A stretch of 64,000 bases of DNA from contig ONLL01000030.1 of NCBI GenBank assembly GCA_900318685.1, positions 1 through 64,000 on the forward strand, in the 5' to 3' direction. Made by a program: the position numbers and the translations under genes. The notes below the pieces were generated by a model. It was given only the letters and a program-made list of their open reading frames with translations. It had not been told where the DNA came from and did not search any database. Positions 23,781 to 31,856 of the stretch are shown in pieces; within the stretch, counting starts at the first letter, position 1, and every line of letters begins with the position of its first letter. The DNA comes from an uncultured Prevotellaceae bacterium. GTDB taxonomy: Bacteria > Bacteroidota > Bacteroidia > Bacteroidales > Bacteroidaceae.

Positions 23781-26195
23781 TTATTGCTCCTTCAGCACTT
23801 TATACGGTTTGATTCTCGTGGCCTTCCACACCTGATACCACAGCGTGAGGGCGCAGAGGACGAGGATGAGGGCGATGCTCACCAGCGGAATCCACCAGGC
23901 GAAGCTGGTGCGGATGGTGTAGCTGGCCATGAGCCGATGGATGACGAGCAGGCTGACTGGCAGCGAGGCCACGGCGGCGATGCCGAAGATGATGAGGTAG
24001 CGGCGCGAGAGCAGCAGGGCGATGTCGCGGAAGGTGGCGCCGTTGACCTTGCGGAGGGCTATCTCGCGGAAGCGGCGGCGCACGTCGAACATCATCAGGC
24101 CCAGCACACCGAGGCACGTCACGGCGATGGCCAAAAGCGAGAAGGTGACGAAGATGCGGGCGGTGCGCTGATCCTCGCGGTAGAGCTCCTGTCGCTGGTC
24201 TTCCACCCACTGGTATTTGAGCTCGGTGGTGCCAAAGAGCTCCATCTCGAGGTCCTTCAGCTCGCTGATGATGTCGGCCTCGTGCCCTTCGGCCACATCG
24301 AGCAGGTAGTTGCGCCCCTCCATCTGGTGGGCGTCTAAGATGTCGTAGTCCTTCTGCCCCGTCTCGAACATCAACAGCAGGGGCTTGACGGGCTCCGACT
24401 GCCGTCCGTTGTTGAAGTCGCGCACGACGCCGACGATGCGGTAGGGCGGGTTGTCTTTCTCACGCGCAGCAGTCCAGAAAATGCGGTCGGCAAACTGCAC
24501 AAGGTCGGTCTCGCGGTTCTTGATGCCCAGCGCCTTGATGGCCGCCTCGTTGGCCACGCAAGCGTAGTCGTCCATCGACAGCGTGTCACTGGGCAGCTCG
24601 CCCTCTATGAGCGTCAGGCCGTACATCCGCGCTGCGTCGCCTGTGATATACATGATGTCGATATTATCGCCGTTGGCGAGTTTCACGTTGGCATCGGTGT
24701 TGAAGATATCGTTGTACAAGGTGATGCCCTTCAGGTAGGGCAACGCCATCAAGCGCTGCTTCACCACCTCGGCGTTGCTTTTCTGCTTCTCTATCATGGC
24801 GTTGAACTCCTCCATCGTCCATGACCCTCGGTTCGACGGTGGATAGATGACGGTCGTGAGCAGACCCTTGGTGCGGAAGCCTGGGTCGGCACTCATCATC
24901 ACGTGCAGCTGGCGCATGAAGTAGATACTGACGGTGAGCAGGGCGAGGGAGATGAAGAACTGGAAGCCCACCCCTAACCCCTCCCCAAGGGAGGGGAGGT
25001 TGAATAGACCTTTCGCTGATGCTTCGCGGCGGGCTGGGATACAACTGGCTATCAAGGGAAGTCCGAGGATAATTCCGAGCGTCAGCCCCACGTCGAACTT
25101 CCATTGCGGCATCACCTCTATATTGTAATAGGTGGCGAGCAGCGGCTCGGCCAGCTCTACTACCGTCCACACGCCAATCATGGTGAGCACGGCCACGAGG
25201 AACGTCTCGGCATAGAGCTGGCAAAAGACATCCCAGCGCGAAGCACCGAAGAGGCGGCGCACATGCAGCTCATGGCGGCGGTGGGAGCGCATCACGGCGA
25301 AGAGGTTTGCGAAGTTGAACAGGCCCACGAACAACAGCAGCACGGCCACGAAAAGCAGCATCCACAGATGGGTGGCAGAGGCACAGTGAACAAAGCAGGC
25401 ACAGTTAGCAAACCAGTGATAGCCTACGCCCAATTCATTCTGCAGCTCCTGCGTATAGGGCTGGAGTCCGTAGCGCACGGGATCGTCGCTGAACATCGAG
25501 AGCCGCTGCTCGGGCTGACGGGCGTTGTAGTCGCGCACGCTGGTTCCCTCGCGTAGCTGGACGACGCCGATGCCGATGCTGCTCCCTGGGGAATAGAAGT
25601 CCTCACCGGCATAGTCGGCGATGTCGAAGCGGATGCTGGACTTGGTGGCGGGCTGACGGAACACGCCCACGACGGTGTTCACGTCGCCCTCTTCGCCCAC
25701 GGTGACGGTCTTACCCACGGCGCTCTCACCAGGAAAGAGCCGCGCCGCCAGCCCCTCGCTCACGATGCACTGGCCGTTGGCCCTGAGTATGAGCGTCCCC
25801 TCAACGGCTTCCAGTGGAAAGACCCGCGTGAACATAGAGTCGACACTGACGGCAGGCGGATAGAAGGATTCGCCCTGCTCGGGCTTGATGGAGTACATGG
25901 AGCGAAGGTACACGTTGGTCCAGCACTCCACGTCGCTCTGCCCCTCGACGGGTGAGACGAAATGCGACTGGTGGTTGGGGTCGTCGGTAGTTATCGTCAT
26001 CCAGTCGGCCTCGCCTTCGTATTGCACGCAGCAGAGGAAGGTACGGTCGAGGGCTGGCATGAAGTGGTCGATGGTCCACTCCTGATAGATGTAGCGGCTG
26101 ATGATGACGGTGCCGCTGAGCGAGATGATGAGGCCCAGCAGCGACAGCGCCGTGTAGCCCTTCATTCGGCTGATGATACGGAATGCTTGTTTCAT
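23781..26195 (-). CDS. FtsX/MacB-like ABC transporter permease, second of a tandem pair
   Basis: An 804-residue permease with two MacB-PCD/FtsX units. A first transmembrane helix (about 15-37, SLLGLIISLSGTVIISRYIY) is followed by a periplasmic domain and FtsX core helices (about 285-385). A second unit repeats the layout and ends with three helices (about 680-790, LLAIAVTCLGVLGLMMFDV). It would export a substrate from the inner membrane or periplasm with the ATPase encoded downstream. It starts exactly at the stop of the upstream paralogue. The C-terminal about 140 residues are nearly identical at DNA level to those of the paralogue, while the periplasmic parts differ. Residues about 399-410 (LPSLGEGLGVGF) come from a palindromic element. 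Confidence 0.92.
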   Translation of the reverse strand: MKQAFRIISRMKGYTALSLLGLIISLSGTVIISRYIYQEWTIDHFMPALDRTFLCCVQYEGEADWMTITTDDPNHQSHFVSPVEGQSDVECWTNVYLRSMYSIKPEQGESFYPPAVSVDSMFTRVFPLEAVEGTLILRANGQCIVSEGLAARLFPGESAVGKTVTVGEEGDVNTVVGVFRQPATKSSIRFDIADYAGEDFYSPGSSIGIGVVQLREGTSVRDYNARQPEQRLSMFSDDPVRYGLQPYTQELQNELGVGYHWFANCACFVHCASATHLWMLLFVAVLLLFVGLFNFANLFAVMRSHRRHELHVRRLFGASRWDVFCQLYAETFLVAVLTMIGVWTVVELAEPLLATYYNIEVMPQWKFDVGLTLGIILGLPLIASCIPARREASAKGLFNLPSLGEGLGVGFQFFISLALLTVSIYFMRQLHVMMSADPGFRTKGLLTTVIYPPSNRGSWTMEEFNAMIEKQKSNAEVVKQRLMALPYLKGITLYNDIFNTDANVKLANGDNIDIMYITGDAARMYGLTLIEGELPSDTLSMDDYACVANEAAIKALGIKNRETDLVQFADRIFWTAAREKDNPPYRIVGVVRDFNNGRQSEPVKPLLLMFETGQKDYDILDAHQMEGRNYLLDVAEGHEADIISELKDLEMELFGTTELKYQWVEDQRQELYREDQRTARIFVTFSLLAIAVTCLGVLGLMMFDVRRRFREIALRKVNGATFRDIALLLSRRYLIIFGIAAVASLPVSLLVIHRLMASYTIRTSFAWWIPLVSIALILVLCALTLWYQVWKATRIKPYKVLKEQ
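24967..24999. repeat. GC-rich palindromic element inside permease 2
   Basis: CCCACCCCTAACCCCTCCCC, AA, GGGAGGGG, read in frame as NLPSLGEGLGVG in the linker before the second transmembrane unit. The paralogous permease carries a different element at the same point. Confidence 0.8.
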
Positions 26196-28646
26196 TTAGT
26201 TCTCTTTCAATACTTTATAGGGCTTTATTCTTGTGGCCTTCCACACCTGATACCAGAGCGTAAGGGCGCAGAGGACGAGGATGAGGGCGATGCTCAGCAG
26301 TGGAATCCACCAGGCGAAGGAGGTGCGGATGGTGTAGCTGGCCATGAGCCGATGGATGACGAGCAGGCTGACGGGCAGCGAGGCGAGGGCGGCAATGGCG
26401 AAGACCGTGAGATAGCGGCGCGAGAGCAGCAGGGCGATGTCGCGGAAGGTGGCGCCGTTGACTTTGCGCAGCGCTATCTCGCGGAAGCGGCGGCGCACGT
26501 CGAACATCATCAGGCCCAGCACGCCAAGACACGTGACGGCGATGGCTAAGAGCGAGAAGGTGACGAAGATGCGGGCGGTGCGCTGGTCTTCCTTGTAGAG
26601 GTCCTGGCGCTGGTCTTCCACCCACTTGTACTGCAGTTCGTTGGTGCCGTAAAGTTCGTGGACGAGGTCGCGCAGGTAGTCGATGACCTCCTGCTCGTGC
26701 CCCTCGGCGATGTCCATCAGCAGGTACTGTCCTTCAAAGCTGCGGGAACTATCTTCGCTCATAGAACGTTCATACATATAGACCATTGGCAACAGCGGTT
26801 CGGACTGTCTGCCGGGGTGGAAGTCGCTGATGACGCCCACAATCTCGTATGGCGGGTTGCCGCTGCAGTCGCTGCCACCCGACCACCACATCCGTGACTT
26901 GAACTGTATCTTGAAGTCGTGGTAATCCTTGACGCCGAGCTGGCGGATGAACGTCTCGTTGACCATGCAGAGGTATTGCGCGAAGTGGTCGATGCTGTCG
27001 TTGAACATGCGACCTTCCTTCAGCTTGATGCCGAGGAGCTCCATCGACTTGGGGTTGATCCAGCAGATATCGACCTTGTACTTCCCGTCGTTGATTTGAT
27101 GCTCCGACTGGTCACCGATGAACATAGGGTCGTAGCAATAGCTCTTGATGTGGGGGCAAGCATCCAAACGCTGTTTGATGATGTCGCTCTGGCTTTCTGT
27201 TTTGCTTCTATATGCGTCATACTCCTCGTCGTTAGCCCAATGCTCCACGTTGCCGCGCGGCTGTACTATCACGCTCACCAGGCCTTTGGTGCGGAAACCC
27301 GGGTCGGCGCTCAGCATCACGTGCAGCTGTCGCATGAAATAGATGCTGACGTTGAGCAGGGCAAGGGAGATGAAGAACTGAAAGAACATGAACACAAGTC
27401 CCCCTCGGCCCCCCCTTCTGCCCCCGAGGGGGCTACTATAGTTTTGTCGGCGGAAAAGTCTATTGTAGCCCCCTCGGGGGCAGAAGGGGGGGCCTTGCAT
27501 TAGTGGCAGTCCAAAGATAACAGCCAGCGTCAGCGCTACATCGAACTTCCACTGCGCCATCACCTCTATATTATAATAGGTGGCAAGCAGTGGCTCAGCC
27601 AGCTCGACCACTGTCCACACGCCAATCATGGTGAGGACGGCCACGAGGAACGTCTCGGCATAGAGCTGGCCGAAGATATCCCAGTGCGAGGCACCGAAAA
27701 GGCGGCGCACGTGCAGCTCATGACGGCGTTGGGAGCGCATCACGGCGAAGAGGTTCACAAAGTTGAATAGTCCTACGAGCAGCAGCAACACGGCCACGCC
27801 CAGCAGCATCCACAGATGTGCGGGAGAACTCTTTGGCTGAATGCATTTATAGCTTTCCACGGTGTAGGAGTTCCAACCAAATCTGGTAGAGGTCTCGCTA
27901 TAGGGCTTCAAGAAGAGCCTGACAGGCCGTTGGCTAAACATCGTCAGTTCCTGAAACGGCTGTCGCTCGTTGTAGGCCTCTACATCGGCTCCCTCCCGCA
28001 GCAGCACAAGGCAGATGTTGTGGGCATTGGAGACCAGCAGGTCCTCCTTACGGTTGAACTGCAGGATGTCGAAGCGCAGGCTGCTCTTCGTGGCAGGCTG
28101 GCGATAGACGGCCAGGATGGTGTGCGGTGTGTCGCTCTCTATGTTGACGGTCTTGCCCACGGCACTCTCGCCCGGAAACAGGCGCTGGGCCAGCTCCTCG
28201 CTGACCATGCACTGCCCTTCGGCGGTCAGCTGGCGGGCACCCTCCACAATGTCAACAGGGTAGATGTGGAAGAACGTGCTGTCGGCTACGCTGACGGCGG
28301 CAGGATAGAACACTTCCTGCCCCGGTTGCGAAATGGGGAAGTTTTTGCGCAGGGCGACGTCGCAGTAGGCCTCAATTTCGCTCTGTCCCTCCACTGGCGA
28401 GACGAAACAGTCCTGATGGTTCGGGTCGTAGCTCATGGCGAAGCCCCAGTTGTCGCGCGGTTCGTCCTTGTAGTGCTCGGCAAGGACGTATGTACGGTCG
28501 AGGTTGGGCATGAAGTGGTCGATGGTCCACTCCTGATAGAGGTAGCGGCTGATGATGACGGTGCCGCTGAGCGAGATGATGAGGCCCAGCAGCGACAGCG
28601 CCGTGTAGCCCTTCATGCGGGTGATGATGCGGAATGCTTGCTTCAT
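26196..28646 (-). CDS. FtsX/MacB-like ABC transporter permease, first of a tandem pair
   Basis: An 816-residue paralogue of the downstream permease with the same two-unit FtsX layout (first helix about 15-37; cores about 290-385 and 690-805). It opens the permease-permease-ATPase operon. Upstream are a sigma54-type promoter (28679-28695) and paired 16-bp sites (28750-28785), matching those of the tolC-hlyD operon; together the five genes would make a complete MacAB-TolC-like exporter with two permeases. Residues about 385-416 (GPPFCPRGGYNRLFRRQNYS and on) are encoded by a large palindromic element with 30-bp perfect arms. The paralogue lacks this element, so it is a later insertion into a tolerant linker. 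Confidence 0.92.
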   Translation of the reverse strand: MKQAFRIITRMKGYTALSLLGLIISLSGTVIISRYLYQEWTIDHFMPNLDRTYVLAEHYKDEPRDNWGFAMSYDPNHQDCFVSPVEGQSEIEAYCDVALRKNFPISQPGQEVFYPAAVSVADSTFFHIYPVDIVEGARQLTAEGQCMVSEELAQRLFPGESAVGKTVNIESDTPHTILAVYRQPATKSSLRFDILQFNRKEDLLVSNAHNICLVLLREGADVEAYNERQPFQELTMFSQRPVRLFLKPYSETSTRFGWNSYTVESYKCIQPKSSPAHLWMLLGVAVLLLLVGLFNFVNLFAVMRSQRRHELHVRRLFGASHWDIFGQLYAETFLVAVLTMIGVWTVVELAEPLLATYYNIEVMAQWKFDVALTLAVIFGLPLMQGPPFCPRGGYNRLFRRQNYSSPLGGRRGGRGGLVFMFFQFFISLALLNVSIYFMRQLHVMLSADPGFRTKGLVSVIVQPRGNVEHWANDEEYDAYRSKTESQSDIIKQRLDACPHIKSYCYDPMFIGDQSEHQINDGKYKVDICWINPKSMELLGIKLKEGRMFNDSIDHFAQYLCMVNETFIRQLGVKDYHDFKIQFKSRMWWSGGSDCSGNPPYEIVGVISDFHPGRQSEPLLPMVYMYERSMSEDSSRSFEGQYLLMDIAEGHEQEVIDYLRDLVHELYGTNELQYKWVEDQRQDLYKEDQRTARIFVTFSLLAIAVTCLGVLGLMMFDVRRRFREIALRKVNGATFRDIALLLSRRYLTVFAIAALASLPVSLLVIHRLMASYTIRTSFAWWIPLLSIALILVLCALTLWYQVWKATRIKPYKVLKEN
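27407..27494. repeat. Large palindromic element with 30-bp perfect arms inside permease 1
   Basis: Arms 27407-27436 and 27465-27494 are exact complements (core CTGCCCCCGAGGGGGCTAC), with a 28-base loop. The whole is read in frame as about 32 extra residues of the permease. Confidence 0.95.
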
Positions 28647-28678
28647 TGCTTGATGTTCATGTTTACATCTTTCTATAT

Positions 28679-28695
28679 ATCAACAACCGTGCCAA
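28679..28695 (-). promoter_or_regulatory. Putative sigma54 promoter of the permease/ATPase operon
   Basis: Minus-strand TTGGCACGGTTGTTGAT, matching YTGGCACGrNNNTTGCW except TTGA for TTGC, as at 10094-10110. It lies 33 bases upstream of the ATG at 28646. Confidence 0.75.
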
Positions 28696-28749
28696 AATGC
28701 GAAAGCGCTGATTCTGTGTGAGATAACAAAATCAGCATTATCCGGGATG

Positions 28750-28785
28750 TGTGCGGATGCGCTCTGTAGTGTGCGGAAATGCACA
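28750..28785. promoter_or_regulatory. Paired 16-bp sites, putative enhancer-binding sites
   Basis: TGTGCGGATGCGCTCT (28750-28765) and TGTGCGGAAATGCACA (28770-28785) start 20 bp apart and lie 54 bp from the sigma54 element. The second is the better palindrome; the first keeps only the left arm and CGC. Confidence 0.7.
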
Positions 28786-28793
28786 GATGGGGA

Positions 28794-28922
28794 CTACAAA
28801 TAGTCGAGATAGTTCTCAGGCGTGATGACGACAGCTTCCGCCACAGGGTAGGCCTGCATGAAAGAAGCAGGAATGGCAGCGTTGCCCAGCGGCGTGAAAT
28901 TTTGCAAGATGGTATTGTACAC
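28794..28922 (-). pseudogene. Possible gene remnant (C-terminal fragment next to a promoter)
   Basis: An open frame of 42 codons ending NAAIPASFMQAYPVAEAVVI and PENYLDYL. Its composition looks like a real protein C-terminus, but it has no ATG, only a GTG at 28922 that would coincide with the transcription start from the -7 box at 28927-28934. I read it as a deletion scar joining a promoter to the tail of a lost gene. A leaderless 42-residue peptide is the alternative. Parent family not recognised. The rest of the 28647-29033 gap holds the sigma54 elements and a terminator. Confidence 0.35.
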
Positions 28923-28926
28923 AATG

Positions 28927-28934
28927 CAAAGATA
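28927..28934 (-). promoter_or_regulatory. Putative -7 box facing the gene remnant
   Basis: TATCTTTG on the minus strand (within TAGTATCTTTGCA) fits TAnnTTTG, placing the transcription start near 28920. Confidence 0.5.
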
Positions 28935-28950
28935 CTACAAAATCTTGTCT

Positions 28951-28979
28951 AATCCAAAAAAGCAAGACTTTTTTGGATT
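28951..28979 (-). terminator. Terminator of the response regulator-kinase operon
   Basis: AATCCAAAAAAG and its exact complement CTTTTTTGGATT (12-bp arms) around the 5-base loop CAAGA, about 55 bases past the kinase stop. Confidence 0.65.
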
Positions 28980-29033
28980 ATAATCCGGAAAAAGATGTCT
29001 TTTTGAGGATTATCTGCTTCTATTACACTTCAA

Positions 29034-30338
29034 TTAGTAGGAATGGTATGGTAACGTGATGATGAATGTGGTGCCCTTGCCCTGCTGGCTCTCCACGCGG
29101 ATGGTGCCGCTGTGCTTCAGGATGATCTGGCGGCAAAGGCTGAGGCCGATGCCCGTGCCGGAGGGCTTGGTGGTGAAGAAGGGGATGAAAGCGTGGTCAA
29201 CGACGTCGGGCGACATGCCACAGCCGTTGTCCTTGATGCGGATGGTAGACCCAGACCCACCCCCAGCCCCATTCTTGCGTCCCGCTGGTAGCAAGCGAGC
29301 AGAGCTCGAGCGCCCGAGCGGAGCTCGCCTACCCGTCGCCTTTCCCTGGAGGGAGGGGAGCGAATGCACTGTAAGCTCCACTAGCGTTGCTCCACTCTCG
29401 TAGGCATTCTTGATGAGGTTGATAAGCACCTGTTCCAGTTGTGAGCGGTCGGCATAGAGGACGGGCTCTTGATAGTAATCACTCCCCTCCCTTACGGGCT
29501 GGGACTGGGTCTTTACTTGTGGATAAAGACCTTTAATATGCTCCAGAAGTTCGCTCACGGGGAAGGAGGTCTTTACGGGTGTCTTGATGCGCGTCAGCTG
29601 GCGATAGTTCTCCACGAAGTCAAGGAGAGCGTGGCAGCGGCGGTTGATGACGGCAAAAGCTTCAGCCCCCTCCTGACCTCCCCCCGAAGGGGAGGAACTC
29701 AGCGTCTCGCTGATGGAAATGATGGGTGTGAGTGAATTCATGATTTCGTGGGTCAGCACGCGGATAAGCTGTTGCCACGCCTCCATCTCCTGCCGTTGCA
29801 TCAGCATAGAGACATCTTTCAGTGCCACTACCAGACGACGCTGGCCGTCGATGCGCAGTAGCACCGTCGAGAGGGCACAGCCATCCACCACCTCTGCATG
29901 GTCGGTGATGGCCTGGAGGATATGGGGAGGGAGGAAGGCCCCCTCCCTCCTCCCCCAACTGGGGGAGGCAATTGCGCTGTGGGTTTCCGCGAAGGGGGCC
30001 TCCCCCAGTTGGGGGAGGTTGGAGGGGGCCGCCGCATGGTTCATCCAGTCGATGCGCCCATCGGTAGTGCAGACGAAGAGTGCCGTATCCACATTTTCCG
30101 TCAGCTGACGCAGGTATTGCAGCTGCCGCTCGGCTTCTGCCAGTCGTGTGTGGAGTTTTTCATTCTCTTTTTCTGTCTCGCGATAAGCATAGAGCATGCG
30201 GCTCATGCGGCCGTAGAGTGAAGCGCATAGCCAGAGCAACAATACGCCCAGCGCGATAGATGGCCATATCAAGTGGGCCTGGATGCTGACAGACAATACC
30301 GCCACAAGCACCACAATTCCCAATATGTTATATTTCAT
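29034..30338 (-). CDS. Sensor histidine kinase of the sigma54 two-component system
   Basis: A 434-residue membrane kinase. Two N-terminal transmembrane helices (about 5-20 and 27-43) with almost no periplasmic loop precede a coiled coil and a PAS-like domain (TENVDTALFVCTTDGRIDWM). The H-box is LTHEIMNSLTPI with H197, the N-box NLIKNAYESGA near 307-317 and the G1 box DNGCGM near 370-375, so all catalytic motifs are intact. Such NtrB-like kinases pair with the NtrC-type regulator encoded just upstream. Three segments (about 105-137, 214-226 and 326-364) are proline/glycine/arginine-rich and coincide with palindromic DNA elements. One sits between the N and G1 boxes; another follows the H-box helix. 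Whether it is still fully active is uncertain. Confidence 0.93.
   Translation of the reverse strand: MKYNILGIVVLVAVLSVSIQAHLIWPSIALGVLLLWLCASLYGRMSRMLYAYRETEKENEKLHTRLAEAERQLQYLRQLTENVDTALFVCTTDGRIDWMNHAAAPSNLPQLGEAPFAETHSAIASPSWGRREGAFLPPHILQAITDHAEVVDGCALSTVLLRIDGQRRLVVALKDVSMLMQRQEMEAWQQLIRVLTHEIMNSLTPIISISETLSSSPSGGGQEGAEAFAVINRRCHALLDFVENYRQLTRIKTPVKTSFPVSELLEHIKGLYPQVKTQSQPVREGSDYYQEPVLYADRSQLEQVLINLIKNAYESGATLVELTVHSLPSLQGKATGRRAPLGRSSSARLLPAGRKNGAGGGSGSTIRIKDNGCGMSPDVVDHAFIPFFTTKPSGTGIGLSLCRQIILKHSGTIRVESQQGKGTTFIITLPYHSY
29255..29360. repeat. Composite palindromic element inside the kinase gene (between N and G1 boxes)
   Basis: Starts ACCCACCCCCAGCCCC and ends CTGGAGGGAGGGGAG like the halves of the short element. 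It encloses another inverted repeat built on GAGCTCGAGCGCCCGAGCGG. Encodes about 35 extra residues. A possible further fragment lies near 29483-29508. Confidence 0.7.
29664..29696. repeat. Palindromic element inside the kinase gene (after the H-box)
   Basis: AGCCCCCTCCTGACCTCCCC, CCGA, AGGGGAGG; encodes SSSPSGGGQEGAEAF in frame. Confidence 0.65.
29937..30030. repeat. Inverted pair of palindromic elements inside the kinase gene
   Basis: CCTCCCCCAACTGGGGGAGG at 29949-29968 and its exact complement at 29999-30018, each with a GGCCCCCTCC extension (29937 and 30030 ends). The pair and the 30 bases between them are read in frame as residues about 105-137. Confidence 0.85.
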
Positions 30339-30351
30339 ACTCAGTCAATCT

Positions 30352-30391
30352 GACCACCCCTTCCTCACAGTGAGGGCGGGGGGAGGGTCCT
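30352..30391. repeat. Palindromic element overlapping the 3' end of the response-regulator gene
   Basis: ACCCCTTCCTCACAG and TGAGGGCGGGGGGAGGGT; supplies the last codons (TLPPPSL) of the regulator and most of the 26-base spacer to the kinase. Confidence 0.6.
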
Positions 30392-31747
30392 TAGCTTCCT
30401 ATAGAGTGTAAACCTCGTGATTCCCAGCAGTTCGGCAGCACGGGTGACGTTGCCGCCCGCTATCTGCATGGCCCGCTCGATGGCTTCCTGCTCCAGGCGT
30501 TCCAGGTTGAGCGTAGGCGATGGCGATGTGCGTCGTGCCGGGTCCTTCAGCACAAAGTCCTGTGCACAGAGGCTTGGCCCCTTGGCCAGCAGCACTGCCC
30601 GCTCGACAGCGTGCATCAGCTCGCGCACATTGCCTGGCCACGTGTGACGCAGCAGCCGTTGGCGGGCATCGCGGTTGATAGTCGTCACCACCTTATTATA
30701 TTTACGCGCGTAGGTAGCGAGGAAGTGCTCGGCCAGCAGGATGATGTCCTCTCCGCGTTCCCGCAATGGAGGAATAGTGATCTCGATGGTGTTGATGCGG
30801 TAGAGCAGGTCTTCACGGAAGCGGCCTTCGGCTACCTCGGTATGAATGTCGGCATTAGTGGCGCTGAGCAGACGGACATCAATGGGCGTCACCTGCGTGC
30901 TGCCCAGCCGCGAGATCTCGCGACGCTCCAAGGCCGCCAGCAGCTTCGCCTGAAGGGGTAGGGGAAGGTTGCCGATCTCGTCGAGGAAGAGCGTGCCGCC
31001 ATTGGCTGCCTCCATGCGTCCGGCCTTCGCCTTGAGTGCCCCCGTGAAAGCCCCTTTCTCGTAGCCGAAGAGCTCGCTCTCGAACAGCTGTTCGGCCACG
31101 CTGCCCAGGTCGATGCTGACGAACGGCTTTGCAGCCCGGCGGGAGAGGGCGCACAACTGGCGTGCGATGACATCCTTGCCCGTGCCGTTCTCGCCGAGGA
31201 TGAGCACATTGGCATCGGCAGGAGCCACCTGCTCCACCGTCTGCAGTACCCGCTGCATGACAGGACTCTCGCCGATGATCACAGGTGCCGCAGTAGAGCC
31301 GAAAGGCGATGCCGCCACCTCCATGCGCTGCTCCAGCAGGCGGTTTTTATGCCGCTCGCGGCTGAGCTCGATGCCTGCAAAGAGCGTGGCCAGCAGTTTG
31401 GAGTTGTCCCACGGCTTGGTGATGAAGTCAGTGGCGCCGCTCTTCAGCGCCCGCACCGCCTTGTCGGCATCGGCGTAGGCCGTCATGAGTATGACCACCG
31501 CCTGCGCATCGCGATGCAGGATGTGCTCCAGCCACTCGAAGCCTTCCTCGCCGCTGATGGCATCGTGGCGAAAGTTCATGTCGAGCAGCACCACGTCGGG
31601 GTGGACGAGGTCGTAGAACCGGTCTATCTGCTCCGGCAGCCTGGTCACACGGATATCCTCCACCAGCGGCTTGAGCAGCAGGCTGAGCGCGAAGAGGATG
31701 TCCTCGTTATCGTCAATGACAAGTACTTTGCCCTTCCTGTCTTCCAT
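30365..31747 (-). CDS. Sigma54-dependent NtrC-family response regulator
   Basis: A 460-residue activator. The receiver domain (1-125) has the phospho-acceptor D56 in VVLLDMNF, the acidic pair in VIDDNED, T89 and K111. The AAA+ domain has Walker A GENGTGKD (185-192), the sigma54-contacting GAFTGA (232-237) and Walker B GGTLFLDEIG. A Fis-type HTH closes the protein (NVTRAAELLGITRFTLYRKL). It would bind enhancer sites as a hexamer and open sigma54 promoters. The start at 31747 (MEDRKGKVL) is favoured because a -7 box lies at 31778-31785, inside the longer frame. It is followed by its kinase gene. Likely targets are the two efflux operons and itself. Confidence 0.95.
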   Translation of the reverse strand: MEDRKGKVLVIDDNEDILFALSLLLKPLVEDIRVTRLPEQIDRFYDLVHPDVVLLDMNFRHDAISGEEGFEWLEHILHRDAQAVVILMTAYADADKAVRALKSGATDFITKPWDNSKLLATLFAGIELSRERHKNRLLEQRMEVAASPFGSTAAPVIIGESPVMQRVLQTVEQVAPADANVLILGENGTGKDVIARQLCALSRRAAKPFVSIDLGSVAEQLFESELFGYEKGAFTGALKAKAGRMEAANGGTLFLDEIGNLPLPLQAKLLAALERREISRLGSTQVTPIDVRLLSATNADIHTEVAEGRFREDLLYRINTIEITIPPLRERGEDIILLAEHFLATYARKYNKVVTTINRDARQRLLRHTWPGNVRELMHAVERAVLLAKGPSLCAQDFVLKDPARRTSPSPTLNLERLEQEAIERAMQIAGGNVTRAAELLGITRFTLYRKLRTLPPPSL

Positions 31748-31777
31748 CTTTTCTTCCGTTTTATACTTTTTCGATGG

Positions 31778-31785
31778 CAAAGATA
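31778..31785 (-). promoter_or_regulatory. Putative -7 box of the response-regulator gene
   Basis: TATCTTTG on the minus strand fits TAnnTTTG and lies 31 bases before the chosen start, giving basal expression independent of sigma54. Confidence 0.55.
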
Positions 31786-31819
31786 AGGAAAAAATCGCGA
31801 ATACCCTCTACTTTCTCCC

Positions 31820-31835
31820 TGCAAAATCGCCACCA
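31820..31835 (-). promoter_or_regulatory. Weak sigma54-like element upstream of the response regulator
   Basis: Minus-strand TGGTGGCGATTTTGCA keeps the GG and TTGCA at the right spacing but lacks CACG. It is only 21 bp from the paired sites, unlike 54 bp at the other two loci, so it may not be a real promoter. Confidence 0.35.
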
Positions 31836-31856
31836 TCCCTTCAGGAGTCTCGTTTT

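Noticed and set aside
31820-31835. A confident sigma54 promoter for the response regulator
   Set aside because: Only GG and TTGCA match, and spacing to the paired sites (21 bp) differs from 54 bp at the other loci; kept as a weak candidate only.
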